Positions 20,939 through 30,425 of a DNA stretch of 64,000 nt are shown here, one piece after another. The notes under the pieces are model-generated. The model was not told the DNA's origin and did not search any database. It was given only the letters and a program-made list of their open reading frames with translations. A program made the position numbers and the translations under genes. How positions within the stretch are numbered: the stretch's first letter is position 1; every line of letters starts with the position of its first letter. The stretch covers positions 124,001 through 188,000 of the forward strand of contig CALSQH010000003.1 of the NCBI GenBank assembly GCA_943788445.1. The letters run 5' to 3'. Origin of the DNA: an uncultured Pseudomonadales bacterium. Its GTDB lineage: Bacteria; Pseudomonadota; Gammaproteobacteria; Pseudomonadales; Porticoccaceae.

Positions 20939-21706
20939 ATGTTATCAGCAACACAAATTGCCGAGTATCAGCCAGACGCTAATCTGTTGGCGGGGCGCGC
21001 TATTCTTATTACCGGTGCCGGCGATGGCATTGGTAAAGAGGTGGCTCTTACCTCTGCGGCCCATGGGGCAACTGTTATTCTCGCTGGGCGCACGGTGGCT
21101 AAACTGGAGCAGGTTTACGACCAGATTATTGCGGCTGACGGCCCTGAGCCAACTATCTATCCGGTTGATCTGGAGGGGGCAACCAGCGACAACTACGATG
21201 AGCTGTGTGTGCACATTTTAGAGCAGTTTGGCCGTCTTGATGGCTTGCTGCTGAATGCTGGCATTCTTGGTCAGCGTACACCGCTGAGCAATTATCGTCA
21301 GGATGTCTGGGCTACGGTTATGCAGGTTAATGTTACTGCGCAGTTTCAAATGACTCAGGCGCTGATGCCGGCACTGGAGAAATCTGCGGATGCTTCGGTG
21401 ATATTTACTAGCTCGGGCGTGGGTCGTGTTGGGCGTTCTTTTTGGGGTGCTTACGCGGTGTCAAAATTCGCTGTTGAGGGCATGGTTCAGGTCTGGGCTG
21501 CAGAGCTCGATGGGCTAGGTTCGGTGAGGGTTAATGCTATTAATCCTGGTGCTACGGCTACGGGTATGCGCGCTCAGGCGTTCCCAGCGGAAAATCCCGG
21601 CAGCCTGAAATCAGCTGCTGAGATTATGCCGGCTTATCTGTATCTTCTCGGTTCGGATAGCAAAGTGGTTAATGGGCAATCGATCGATGCCCAACCTCAC
21701 CGCTAG
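20939..21706 (+). CDS. yciK: Short-chain dehydrogenase YciK
   Basis: This is a 255-residue classical SDR oxidoreductase with the nucleotide-binding motif LITGAGDGIGKEVA, LLNAGILGQRTPL, the catalytic serine in FTSSGVGRVGR and the YAVSK catalytic tyrosine/lysine pair. The substrate is unknown even in E. coli. Identification as YciK rests on the YQPDANLLAGRAILITG start and on its position after mupP, as in Pseudomonas. It converges on rluB with only 5 bases between the stops. It probably belongs to the mtaD-ubiG-mupP operon, although a 135-base gap with a palindromic repeat precedes it. Confidence 0.85.
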   Translation: MLSATQIAEYQPDANLLAGRAILITGAGDGIGKEVALTSAAHGATVILAGRTVAKLEQVYDQIIAADGPEPTIYPVDLEGATSDNYDELCVHILEQFGRLDGLLLNAGILGQRTPLSNYRQDVWATVMQVNVTAQFQMTQALMPALEKSADASVIFTSSGVGRVGRSFWGAYAVSKFAVEGMVQVWAAELDGLGSVRVNAINPGATATGMRAQAFPAENPGSLKSAAEIMPAYLYLLGSDSKVVNGQSIDAQPHR

Positions 21707-21711
21707 GACGA

Positions 21712-22548
21712 TTATTTGTAAATATTACCACGGGCGCGGAGTTTCTTTTCTTTGCGCTCGCGCATATCGCGAAAAACACTCTTTTCACTGAACTTTGGCG
21801 GTCTTAGGCTGACGGCGCTAAACAGCGATACCACCTGCTTGGGGTCGAGTTCGATAAAGTCGGAACTGCGCACTATCGAGGGCAGGTCAATCGGGCCATA
21901 GCTAATGCGCTTTAGGCGATTGACTTCAACTTCTTGAGATTCCCACAGCCGTCTAACTTCGCGGGTTCGCCCTTCAGCGAGAATCACTCTAAACCAGCGG
22001 TTGCGTCCACCCTGCTCGTCGGCGGCGCGTGCGTGCTGCGCTTTTACGGTTTGAAAACGCGCTATACCATCTTCCAATACCACGCCATCGGTAAGGCGCT
22101 TAATCATGGCTTCATCGACGTCGCCGTGAATACGCACCATGTACTCTCGCTGTACTTCGTAGGAGGGATGCATCAGGCGGTTAGCTAATTCACCGTGATT
22201 GGTAAATAGCAGGAGTCCGCTGGTGTTGATGTCGAGACGACCAATGGCGATCCAACGCCCGCGACTAAGACGCGGCAGGCGGTCAAATACTGTAGGTCGG
22301 CCATCGGGGTCTGATGTGGTGCAGACTTCACCTTCGGGCTTGCTGTACATCAGCACTCGCGGGGTGTCGTCGGTAACAATTTTGATCGGTCGGCCATCAA
22401 CCAGTATTCGATCATCGTTTTCTGCTCGATCACCTAATTTGGAGACAGAACCGTTGACTGAAACTCGTCCTGCAGAGATCCATTTTTCAAGCTCACGGCG
22501 GGAACCTAATCCTGCTGTGGCCAATATTTTTTGCAGTTTTTCACTCAT
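21712..22548 (-). CDS. rluB: 23S rRNA pseudouridine synthase RluB
   Basis: RluB isomerises a uridine near the peptidyl-transferase centre of 23S rRNA (U2605 in E. coli). The 278-residue product has an N-terminal S4 RNA-binding domain (EKLQKILATAGLGSRRELEKW), the RsuA-family catalytic aspartate in GRLDINTSGLLLFTN, and RWFRVILAEGRTREVRRLWE in the core, followed by a basic C-terminal tail (MRERKEKKLRARGN). The start overlaps scpB by 8 bases, consistent with the usual scpA-scpB-rluB operon. RluE/RluF are less likely because of the S4 domain and context. Confidence 0.93.
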   Translation of the reverse strand: MSEKLQKILATAGLGSRRELEKWISAGRVSVNGSVSKLGDRAENDDRILVDGRPIKIVTDDTPRVLMYSKPEGEVCTTSDPDGRPTVFDRLPRLSRGRWIAIGRLDINTSGLLLFTNHGELANRLMHPSYEVQREYMVRIHGDVDEAMIKRLTDGVVLEDGIARFQTVKAQHARAADEQGGRNRWFRVILAEGRTREVRRLWESQEVEVNRLKRISYGPIDLPSIVRSSDFIELDPKQVVSLFSAVSLRPPKFSEKSVFRDMRERKEKKLRARGNIYK

Positions 22549-23263
22549 GATTGGTGCCGCTTATTTGGTCGTCTGTATCAATTTCTTCATCAGCACCGTC
22601 GTTCTGCTGCTGTAGATCGAAGCCTTCGACACTGCTGTCGGATGCTTCATCGTTGGCTGCCACTGGGGCAGAGGATTTTTCTGAATCTTTACCTGAATCC
22701 CCTGAAAGGGCGAGTTCAAGCTCTGGGTCGAGTTCGGCGAAATCTTTAATTTCGCTGAGTGCCGGTAACTGTTCAAGATTCTTTATATTAAAGTAATCGA
22801 GGAAATTCTTTGTCGTGGCGTACAGCGCGGGCTTACCCGGTACATCTCGGAAACCAACAACTCGCACCCAGTCGCGTTCTTGCAAGGTTCTGATAATATC
22901 CGAACTTACTGCGACGCCGCGCACCTGCTCAATATCACCTCGCGTGAGGGGCTGGCGATAGGCTATCAACGCTAGGGTTTCGAGCATGGCGCGGGAATAG
23001 CGCTTGGGCTTCTCGGTCCACAACCTGTTAACCCAGGTGGCTAGATCTTGGCGTACCTGAAAGCGATAACCGCTGGCGGTCTGTTTCAGCTCAAATCCGC
23101 GTCCGCGACAATCAGCTTCGACTTCTTCCAGTGCGGCTCGAATTTGATCCCGCGGTGGACATTCGTCCTTTTCAAACAGGCTTTCAATTCGCGCTATATC
23201 CAAGGGCTTTCCGGCAGCTAAGAGTGCGCCTTCAATTATTTTTTTTATTAATTCTGCATTCAT
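22541..23263 (-). CDS. scpB: Segregation and condensation protein ScpB
   Basis: ScpB is the winged-helix partner of ScpA in the SMC condensin, which is also encoded in this window (smc, 46272-49772). The 240-residue product has tandem winged-helix domains: an N-terminal one (IEGALLAAGKPLDIARIESLF) and a second with TEKPKRYSRAMLETLALIAY and RQPLTRGDIEQVRGV. A long acidic C-terminal tail rich in S, D and E follows. The start overlaps the scpA stop by 4 bases (ATGA), indicating coupled translation. Carrying both SMC-ScpAB and no visible MukBEF is typical of the pseudomonad side of the gammaproteobacteria. Confidence 0.94.
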   Translation of the reverse strand: MNAELIKKIIEGALLAAGKPLDIARIESLFEKDECPPRDQIRAALEEVEADCRGRGFELKQTASGYRFQVRQDLATWVNRLWTEKPKRYSRAMLETLALIAYRQPLTRGDIEQVRGVAVSSDIIRTLQERDWVRVVGFRDVPGKPALYATTKNFLDYFNIKNLEQLPALSEIKDFAELDPELELALSGDSGKDSEKSSAPVAANDEASDSSVEGFDLQQQNDGADEEIDTDDQISGTNHE

Positions 23264-24120
23264 GATGTTCTAGCTTTTACATGTATCGGGCCAAAAGATT
23301 CGCTCTGTACGATTTCTACCAATGACTCTTTAATCAGTTCCATAATGGCCAAGAATGTTACCACTACGCCTAGCTTGCCTTCGGATAGCTTAAACAGGCT
23401 GACAAAAGGCACGAATTGTTCACCCTGAAGTATATCCAATACTTTGGTCATGCGCTCTCTGGTGGAGAGTTTCTCCATCTCTACCTGATGACTTTCAAAC
23501 ATCTCTGCACGGCGCAATACGTCTGCAAGTGCGGTTAACACTTCACGCATATCGACGGTTGGATGCTGAACTTCTTGGTTGCGTTCTGGCGCATGGGCTG
23601 TTGCCTGATGGATGTCGCGACCCAGACGCGGCATTTCATCTATATCATCAGCGGCTTTTTTAAAGCGCTCATATTCTTGCAGGCGACGAATAAGTTCTGC
23701 ACGAGGATCGTCTTCATCCTCTTCATCTACTACCTGCCGAGGCAGCAGCATACGAGATTTAATTTCGGCTAACATCGCGGCCATAACCAAATACTCTGCG
23801 GCCAATTCCAGCTGTATGGATTCCATCAGGCCGATATAGCCCATATATTGGCTGGTGATTTCGGCAACATTGATCTCGAGAATATCGAGATTTTGACGAC
23901 GGATTAAATACAGTAATAAATCGAGTGGTCCCTCAAAGGCTTCAAGAAAAACTTCCAGCGCATCCGGTGGGATATACAGGTCTTTGGGGACGACGGTAAG
24001 CTCTTTACCCTGAACCATAGCAAAGGGCATCTCTTCCTGCGCGGGATGCACCTTACCCCCAGCGGTATTGCTGGGTTGGGCGGGATTATTCTCTTCAACG
24101 GAGGTGGCTTGGATAGACAA
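23260..24120 (-). CDS. scpA: Segregation and condensation protein ScpA
   Basis: ScpA is the kleisin that bridges the SMC heads. The 286-residue product has the family segment FEGPLDLLLYLIRRQNLDILEI, then ITSQYMGYIG, and the helical ELAAEYLVMAAMLAEIKSRMLLP typical of the N-terminal SMC-neck-binding domain. The C-terminal winged helix (VVTFLAIMELIKESLVEIVQ) follows. The first 35 residues are a poorly conserved polar extension. It precedes scpB with a 4-base overlap and lies 62 bases after the YciO-type gene. Assignment is firm. Confidence 0.94.
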   Translation of the reverse strand: MSIQATSVEENNPAQPSNTAGGKVHPAQEEMPFAMVQGKELTVVPKDLYIPPDALEVFLEAFEGPLDLLLYLIRRQNLDILEINVAEITSQYMGYIGLMESIQLELAAEYLVMAAMLAEIKSRMLLPRQVVDEEDEDDPRAELIRRLQEYERFKKAADDIDEMPRLGRDIHQATAHAPERNQEVQHPTVDMREVLTALADVLRRAEMFESHQVEMEKLSTRERMTKVLDILQGEQFVPFVSLFKLSEGKLGVVVTFLAIMELIKESLVEIVQSESFGPIHVKARTS

Positions 24121-24182
24121 GGTCGACTCAATTATTCATTTGGGTGGGATTATAACCCCAATGCGGCCCTTGACCATCATGA

Positions 24183-24803
24183 TTATCCATTAACAGAAAA
24201 ATCACCCATGCCCTGCCGAGTAATTTCCGGAAGGGATCCGGTCATATCAACAACGGTGGTGGGCTCGAGGCCACAGTAACCGCCATCGATAATAGCATCG
24301 ACATGAGCGTCCATGGCGGCGCGAATATCATAGGGGTCGGACAGCGGGTAGTCGTCATCGGGGAGCATCAGGGTAACGCTCATCATCGGCTCTGCTAACT
24401 CTTCCAGCAGTGCTTGAGCAATGGGGCTGTCGGGCACGCGTAAACCAATGGTTTTACGCTTTGGATGCATCAGTCGGCGCGGCACTTCTGAGGTGGCTGG
24501 CAGAATAAAGGTAAAGGGGCCTGGAGTGCTGGCTTTGAGACTGCGAAAGGCGCTGTTATCAACCTTGGCGTAGCTGGCCAGCTCAGAGAGATCTCTGCAC
24601 ATCAGGGTAAAATTATGATGCTTATCTATATGCCTGATGGCGCGGATTCGATCGAGAGCCTGCTTATCACCAATATGGCAGCCAATGGCATATACCGAGT
24701 CAGTGGGGTAGACAATAACGCCTCCCTTGCGAACAATCTCTGCCGCCTGAGCTATCAGACGTTGCTGGGGGTTTTCCGGATGGATGGAAAGATATGTGCT
24801 CAA
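24183..24803 (-). CDS. L-threonylcarbamoyladenylate synthase-type protein (YciO/Sua5-YrdC family)
   Basis: This 206-residue protein belongs to the YrdC/Sua5 fold family, whose best-known members make threonylcarbamoyl-AMP for the t6A modification of tRNAs. Visible motifs are GGVIVYPTDSVYAIGCHI, a KHHNFTLMCRDLSELA segment, the STPGPFTFIL strand and IGLRVPDSPIA. The slightly divergent nucleotide pocket and the context beside scpA-scpB-rluB fit YciO better than TsaC, and YciO's own role is not settled. Start ATG at 24803. It is probably first in the operon leading into scpA. Confidence 0.85.
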   Translation of the reverse strand: MSTYLSIHPENPQQRLIAQAAEIVRKGGVIVYPTDSVYAIGCHIGDKQALDRIRAIRHIDKHHNFTLMCRDLSELASYAKVDNSAFRSLKASTPGPFTFILPATSEVPRRLMHPKRKTIGLRVPDSPIAQALLEELAEPMMSVTLMLPDDDYPLSDPYDIRAAMDAHVDAIIDGGYCGLEPTTVVDMTGSLPEITRQGMGDFSVNG

Positions 24804-24891
24804 AGATAGTCACTCACGGTAATCTAAAAATTAAACTCTACTGATATATTTTCGGCGGCATTATCACACACGACGAAGCTAATGAGTTGAT

Positions 24892-27800
24892 TTAGATTGC
24901 TTTTTCCTCGGATAAAAATGTCTCAGCAAATAACTCTGGGGGCAGCGGCTTGCTGAACAGATAACCCTGATAATTATCACAACCTAAGTTTTCCAATATG
25001 CTGCGCTGTTCTTCGGTTTCGACCCCCTCAGCGACAGTCTTCATCTTGAGGCTTTTGGCAAGTCCGATAATGCCCGCGACAATCGCACTGTCACTGGGGT
25101 CTGATTCAATATCAGAGATAAAAGAGCGATCTATTTTTAACACGTCTACTGGCAGGCGCTTTAGATAGTTAAGTGATGAATAACCGCTACCAAAGTCATC
25201 TACTGCAATGGTGATACCCATTTTCTTGATCTTGTTAATCTCGACGATCATCAACTCGGGATGATCCATTAATGTGCTTTCGGTAATTTCCAATTCAAGG
25301 ACATTTTTCGGCAAGCTATTACGCTGTATAAGGTCGTGTAATTTGGTATGTAATTCTTCTGCCATTAAGTCCTTGACTGAGAGGTTAACTGCAAGGGTTA
25401 ATTTGTGGCGCTGCTGAATCCAACGTTTTAATTGCACCGCAGCATTTTCTAAAACCCAGTCACTGAGCTGGTTGATAAGACCACTTTCTTCGGCGAGAGG
25501 TATAAATATATCCGGCCCTATCAGGCCTTTATCCGGATGCTGCCAGCGCACTAAAGCCTCGGCACCGATTAGCTCTCCAGTCTTTAAATTTACCTGTGGC
25601 TGATAGTATAAAATCAGCTCATCACCGTCGATGGCTTTGCGCAGCTCTTGCTCCAACTGGAGACGTTTGGCAATCTCTGATTCCATTCCCTGCTCATAGA
25701 AGCAGAAATTATTGCGCTTCTCTTTGGCTCGGAACATGGCTGAATCCGCATGTTTGATAAGCGCACTGACATCCTCTCCATCATCAGGAAAAATTGATAT
25801 GCCAATACTGGTGGTAACAAACATCTTCTGCTGCATAAATACAAACGGCTGACCGACTGATCGACATATTTTTTCGGCAACATTCGATGCGCCTTCTGGG
25901 CTTGCTATATTCTCTAAAACAATGGTGAATTCATCACCCCCAAGGCGGGCAATAAAATCACTTTCACGGACACAGTGACGAATTCGATCGGCAACCGCTT
26001 TGAGTAAAAGATCTCCCGCATCGTGCCCCATGGTGTCGTTGATCATTTTAAAACGATCTAGATCTAAAAACAGAATGGCAAATCGCTGCTTTTCTAGGGC
26101 GGCACGATTAACAATAATCCGAATCTGCTGTTTCAACTGAGCACGATTTGGAAGACCTGTCAGTGGATCATGGTAGGCGAGCTTTTTAACATTCTTCTCC
26201 GCTTTATTGGCTTTAATAAGGCGCGCAACTCGCTGCTTCATAACAGAGAAATTGATCGGTTTGGCAATATAATCTGTCGCCCCCGAGGAAAACGCTCTGA
26301 CAATCGACTCTTCATCTTCTAGAGCAGTGACTATAAGAACGGGAATATCCGCTCCCTGCGTTGTATCACGGATCATTTGGCAGGCATCAAACCCATCTAA
26401 CTCCGGCATAACCGCATCCATCAGCACCAAATCTGGCATCCGTCGTTTGCAGATATTTAGCGCGTGCATACCATTACCGGCCTCTTCCACGTCATAATTT
26501 TCTTTGAGGAATGCATCGACTAATGCCATGCGCATAGTTCGGTCATCGTCCACCACCAGAATTCGACTGTGTTTTTCGTTTTTAAAGGGTACTTTGACGG
26601 CCTGATTGACTGGCGAGAGCTCCTGCTTTAGGTCATCTTTCAAAATATCAAAAGCCGCAGAAATATTACCTATATGATCCAGTACTCGACTCAGGTCCTG
26701 TTGAACCGCTCGCTCTTCCAAAGCTTTACTAAGCCTGACGAGATTATAAGCACCGAAGTTGGCCGCACTGCCTTTGATGGTATGGGCCATTTCTCGAACC
26801 TGACGAGCATTATTTTCTATCGCGGCAGCTCTTAACTTTTCGAGATAGATCGGCGTATCCTCAATAAAAGCTGAAACCATGGATGTTACGACTTCACCTA
26901 CCGCTTCTCTAAGCTCTTGAATAACTTTTACGTCATAGCTCAGTGATCGATAAGTTGTTTCTGGATGTCTTAATTGATTGCCTGCGGTCAGGCCATCACT
27001 GGGGGATTTTTCGGCCCCAACCCAGCGATCCAACTTTTCCCGCAAATTATTAATACTTAGCGGCTTGGGTAAAAAATCACTCATGCCAGCATCTTTACAG
27101 CGAGCCTCTTCGGTCTCTAAGTTGTTGGCTGTCATTGCAATTATCGGGAGAGAACCTGCATTTTCACCCTCAAACTCTCTTATTTTACGGGTTGCATCGT
27201 AGCCGTTCATGACTGGCATATTGCAGTCCATAAAGACTAAATCGTATGGCTCGCGAGTCACTCGATCCAAAGCTTCTTTACCGTTGATTGCTACCACCGC
27301 CTGACAATCCAACTTTTCTAACATGGCCATCGCTACCTGCTGGTTGGCCCTATTATCATCGACTACTAATACTCTGAAACTTTGACTATCGGAATCTTTT
27401 AATAATTGGTATTCATCTGAGTCACGAAGATGTTCAGTAACAAAATATTTAATTAATAAATCAGCAAAGGATTTACTGCGAAGAGGTTTATTTAGACGCG
27501 GCAATGACAGATCGCGAATCTGTGGCTCCACCGCCCATGGGTTACTTAGCATCACCGCTAGCCGCTTGCCAAAATTCTTCTCCTGTCTGACAAAGCTTAT
27601 AAAACTATTAATTTTAATATCCGCAATATCCTGATCTGCAAATAGAATATCGAAACAATCTTTAGCAGTGCTTTGGCGAATAATCTTTAACGCCTCTGCT
27701 CCAGTCTTTGCGAAAACTGCAGTAACCCCCAATGCCGAAAGCTTTTGCGCAGCAAACGTATTTAATATCTCACTCTCACTAACAAAAAGGGCTTTTATCC

Positions 27801-29409
27801 CTTTGAGATTATCATAAGATTTTGCTTCATCTTGAGACTCTCCAATCTGAATCGGCAGAGTAAAACCAAACTGACTGCCAACACCTAATTCGCTAGAGAC
27901 AAAAAGCTCACCACCCATCATTTCTACAATCTGCTTACTGATGGCAAGACCTAACCCCGTGCCCTGATATTCTTTCGTAGTAGATGAGTCGACCTGAGTA
28001 AATGCGTCGAACACTCGTATCTGATCTTCTTGTGAAATCCCTATACCGGTATCCTTAACGACGAATTTAAGCTGGGCTATACCCATTGTCGTCGCCGTAT
28101 CGACATCCACACTGACATGAATAGAAATTTCTCCGCTGTCGGTAAATTTTGCGCCATTGCCAGCCAAATTAATCAGTACCTGACGAATCCTCGCGCTATC
28201 TGAATGCAGCGTCTGGGGCACATCGTCGTCGACTATATAGCCTATATTGATTTGCTTTTTTAGTGCCGTGTTGGACAGTAAGCCGACAATATCATCGAGA
28301 CTCTCATCGAGCAGGTAATCGTGATTGTTGATACTAATTTTTCCAGCATCCCCCTCGGAAAAATCCAATATCTCATCGATAAGGTAGAGCAAGTTTTCGC
28401 CGGAGGACTTGGCCGTCTCCACATACTCCCTCTGCTTGTAACTTAGACCCATAGTCATCAGTAAATCGAGCATACCCAGAACAGCATTCATTGGCGTGCG
28501 AAGTTCATGGGTAACATTGGCAGCAAACTCACCCTTTACTCGTGCCGATTCCAATGCTGCATGCATTGCCTTTTCCAAATCCTCTTTACGGTCTTCAAGT
28601 ACTTGCATCATGCTATTAAACGACTTCTGCATCTCAGTGATGTCTACCGGGCCATTAACTTCAGCTCTAACCGTCGTCTCTTTATTATCCTGCGCCCTTT
28701 TCATGACCGCCGACAGGCGTTCAATCGGTCGAGTTAGGCGGTGAGAGAAAAACAATAAGACCAGCAATAGAATCATCGCCCCAGCAAAGGATACCCATAA
28801 ATTATTCCTTAACGTGCTCTGCTGCATCAACCTTAAGGTATCCTTGCCTACGATTACGGTAATATAGCCAAGTAAAATATTCTCTTCGTAAGTACCCTCT
28901 AAGCTATCCAAACTCTGCATATCAGATTCACTATCATCAATGCTTGAGAATACCGGAGATCTGAATTTCCAAAGATTTTCATTCTCTTCAACCAAACTTA
29001 GTGTGCCAGCGCTATCAGGCAAAGCTACTTGAGCATTTGATTTCGATATTAAAGTGGATGAATTGGGTGAATCTAGGGATGTGACACCTATATTAAATAG
29101 CAGGTCTGATTTATCAGTCTCAATGATAATTCCCTTTACCCCAGGGAAGTTAATTGCGCTCTTACCTATATCTCTAGCGCTTTCAGTGCTTTGATAGAGC
29201 AGAGCCACTTCGCTCTGTCGAGCAAGGGACTCTGTAACCTGCATTCCTTGAAGAACCTGATGATCTTCAATAATACCACTGGATATCTTGCTCACCACCA
29301 CCGAGGTAACCGAGGCTAAAAGTAGTATTCCAGCAACAAAAACCAGAGCCAGCTGAGTTTTAAATCGCAATTTATCGAACCAGTTTTTTACCGCACAGCT
29401 ATTCATCAT
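24892..29409 (-). CDS. Hybrid sensor histidine kinase with Hpt, three receiver, GGDEF and EAL domains
   Basis: This 1505-residue inner-membrane protein combines a phosphorelay with cyclic di-GMP turnover. In order: membrane segment about 18-40, periplasmic sensor to about 203, second membrane segment about 204-222, HAMP to about 280, and kinase core (His301 in THELRTPMNA; ATP lid DTGIGIS and GTGLGLAI). Next come a degenerate receiver at about 537-655 lacking the acidic pocket, a receiver with Asp728, an Hpt domain with His876 (AHTIKGSAANFGA) and a third receiver with Asp998. Then follow GGDEF with intact motif at 1157-1161 and EAL (1284-1286) with intact VDDFGSGYSS, LKIDRSF and AEGVET. Its ATG overlaps the stop of the binding-protein gene (TAATG). 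Both output domains look catalytically competent; the net activity cannot be told from sequence. Confidence 0.93.
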   Translation of the reverse strand: MMNSCAVKNWFDKLRFKTQLALVFVAGILLLASVTSVVVSKISSGIIEDHQVLQGMQVTESLARQSEVALLYQSTESARDIGKSAINFPGVKGIIIETDKSDLLFNIGVTSLDSPNSSTLISKSNAQVALPDSAGTLSLVEENENLWKFRSPVFSSIDDSESDMQSLDSLEGTYEENILLGYITVIVGKDTLRLMQQSTLRNNLWVSFAGAMILLLVLLFFSHRLTRPIERLSAVMKRAQDNKETTVRAEVNGPVDITEMQKSFNSMMQVLEDRKEDLEKAMHAALESARVKGEFAANVTHELRTPMNAVLGMLDLLMTMGLSYKQREYVETAKSSGENLLYLIDEILDFSEGDAGKISINNHDYLLDESLDDIVGLLSNTALKKQINIGYIVDDDVPQTLHSDSARIRQVLINLAGNGAKFTDSGEISIHVSVDVDTATTMGIAQLKFVVKDTGIGISQEDQIRVFDAFTQVDSSTTKEYQGTGLGLAISKQIVEMMGGELFVSSELGVGSQFGFTLPIQIGESQDEAKSYDNLKGIKALFVSESEILNTFAAQKLSALGVTAVFAKTGAEALKIIRQSTAKDCFDILFADQDIADIKINSFISFVRQEKNFGKRLAVMLSNPWAVEPQIRDLSLPRLNKPLRSKSFADLLIKYFVTEHLRDSDEYQLLKDSDSQSFRVLVVDDNRANQQVAMAMLEKLDCQAVVAINGKEALDRVTREPYDLVFMDCNMPVMNGYDATRKIREFEGENAGSLPIIAMTANNLETEEARCKDAGMSDFLPKPLSINNLREKLDRWVGAEKSPSDGLTAGNQLRHPETTYRSLSYDVKVIQELREAVGEVVTSMVSAFIEDTPIYLEKLRAAAIENNARQVREMAHTIKGSAANFGAYNLVRLSKALEERAVQQDLSRVLDHIGNISAAFDILKDDLKQELSPVNQAVKVPFKNEKHSRILVVDDDRTMRMALVDAFLKENYDVEEAGNGMHALNICKRRMPDLVLMDAVMPELDGFDACQMIRDTTQGADIPVLIVTALEDEESIVRAFSSGATDYIAKPINFSVMKQRVARLIKANKAEKNVKKLAYHDPLTGLPNRAQLKQQIRIIVNRAALEKQRFAILFLDLDRFKMINDTMGHDAGDLLLKAVADRIRHCVRESDFIARLGGDEFTIVLENIASPEGASNVAEKICRSVGQPFVFMQQKMFVTTSIGISIFPDDGEDVSALIKHADSAMFRAKEKRNNFCFYEQGMESEIAKRLQLEQELRKAIDGDELILYYQPQVNLKTGELIGAEALVRWQHPDKGLIGPDIFIPLAEESGLINQLSDWVLENAAVQLKRWIQQRHKLTLAVNLSVKDLMAEELHTKLHDLIQRNSLPKNVLELEITESTLMDHPELMIVEINKIKKMGITIAVDDFGSGYSSLNYLKRLPVDVLKIDRSFISDIESDPSDSAIVAGIIGLAKSLKMKTVAEGVETEEQRSILENLGCDNYQGYLFSKPLPPELFAETFLSEEKAI

Positions 29410-30338
29410 TATCGGGCCGGAAGAATCAAATCAATATGGGTACGCATATCGTCGGTAAGGTTAATACCTAAGTGGTTACTCGTACGTTCATTCACGGTAA
29501 CGAAAATATCTTCAAGAGGCTTCATTTGGCGCTCAGGAGGATTGCCCTGCGCTACATCCTGAGCCAAGCGCCCCAAGCTTAAGCCCATTTTGTAGTTGTT
29601 TGGATATACAGAGAAAAGTGCACCGCGTTTCACATGAATTGGATTCGAAGAAAACACCACAAAATGTTTTTCCCATGATTCCTGAAGAAGAATGGCAAGC
29701 ATCGCATTATTAACAAATGAGCCTCTGGGGAGAATCCACACGGCATCATCCTCGTCCAATGTTTTCATCAGATCGCGATAGACACCAGCAGCGACTCTAA
29801 TATCTTCAGCCTCATGTAAAGACAACTCAATACCATATTGCAGTAATGAGGTTGTAGCGCGCTCAAAATCGAGCATATTATTGTCATGCGTGGTGACTAT
29901 ATGGACATGTTTCACCCGAGGTACCAACACCGGGAGTTTTTTAGCGATAACCTCGGAATCCGGTATAAGCGTAATACCAAATACATCGTTAAATTCACTG
30001 TTCACAGCACCGACAATCAACTTGCGTCCAGGATTATTTTTCGACACCTGCTGCGCTAACCGATTCCCCAATACCAAAACCGGAAGACTTTCATCAAGCA
30101 CATGAACAAAGTCGACCGGAGATTGGTTATCTGCCATAGGCACGCGCTTAGCCTGGTCTTCATAACCTTCTTCAGCACCTCGAACCACCTCTTCAAATAC
30201 CTTGGCAAAAGGCTCTCTTACCTGCGGATATATAATCACTAAATCGGAGGCTCCCACTGCCGCGCTTGAAACGCCAACTAGAAACGTAAGTCCCAGTGAT
30301 GCAAGCAAAAGTATCGATACAATCTGTTTGGTTTTTAT
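29409..30338 (-). CDS. Periplasmic ABC-type substrate-binding-like protein; apparent ATA start
   Basis: This protein has a signal peptide (KTKQIVSILLLASLGLTF then hydrophobic to AVGA) and a two-lobed binding-protein pattern resembling the uncharacterised ABC substrate-binding family (PF04392 type), with VFGITLIPDSEVIAKKLPVL, VKHVHIVTTHDNN and AVWILPRGSFVN. No permease or ATPase gene is nearby, so it more likely presents a ligand to the adjacent kinase than to a transporter. A GGGAG site at 30346-30350 points to a start at 30338, but that codon is ATA; the first conventional start in frame is a TTG at 30308, which would remove the basic n-region of the signal peptide. The stop overlaps the kinase start. 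Function is inferred. Confidence 0.75.
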   Translation of the reverse strand: MKTKQIVSILLLASLGLTFLVGVSSAAVGASDLVIIYPQVREPFAKVFEEVVRGAEEGYEDQAKRVPMADNQSPVDFVHVLDESLPVLVLGNRLAQQVSKNNPGRKLIVGAVNSEFNDVFGITLIPDSEVIAKKLPVLVPRVKHVHIVTTHDNNMLDFERATTSLLQYGIELSLHEAEDIRVAAGVYRDLMKTLDEDDAVWILPRGSFVNNAMLAILLQESWEKHFVVFSSNPIHVKRGALFSVYPNNYKMGLSLGRLAQDVAQGNPPERQMKPLEDIFVTVNERTSNHLGINLTDDMRTHIDLILPAR

Positions 30339-30425
30339 AGCATTACTCCCTGTACTGCTGTAAAAATTGGGTTAGCGTGGCATATAGGCCTTTGCCAACA
30401 TATAAGTCCAGTTATCTAAAACAGC

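Noticed and set aside
29409..30338. Import ABC transporter locus
   Set aside because: No permease or ATPase gene is adjacent; the binding protein sits between a TonB receptor and a hybrid kinase.
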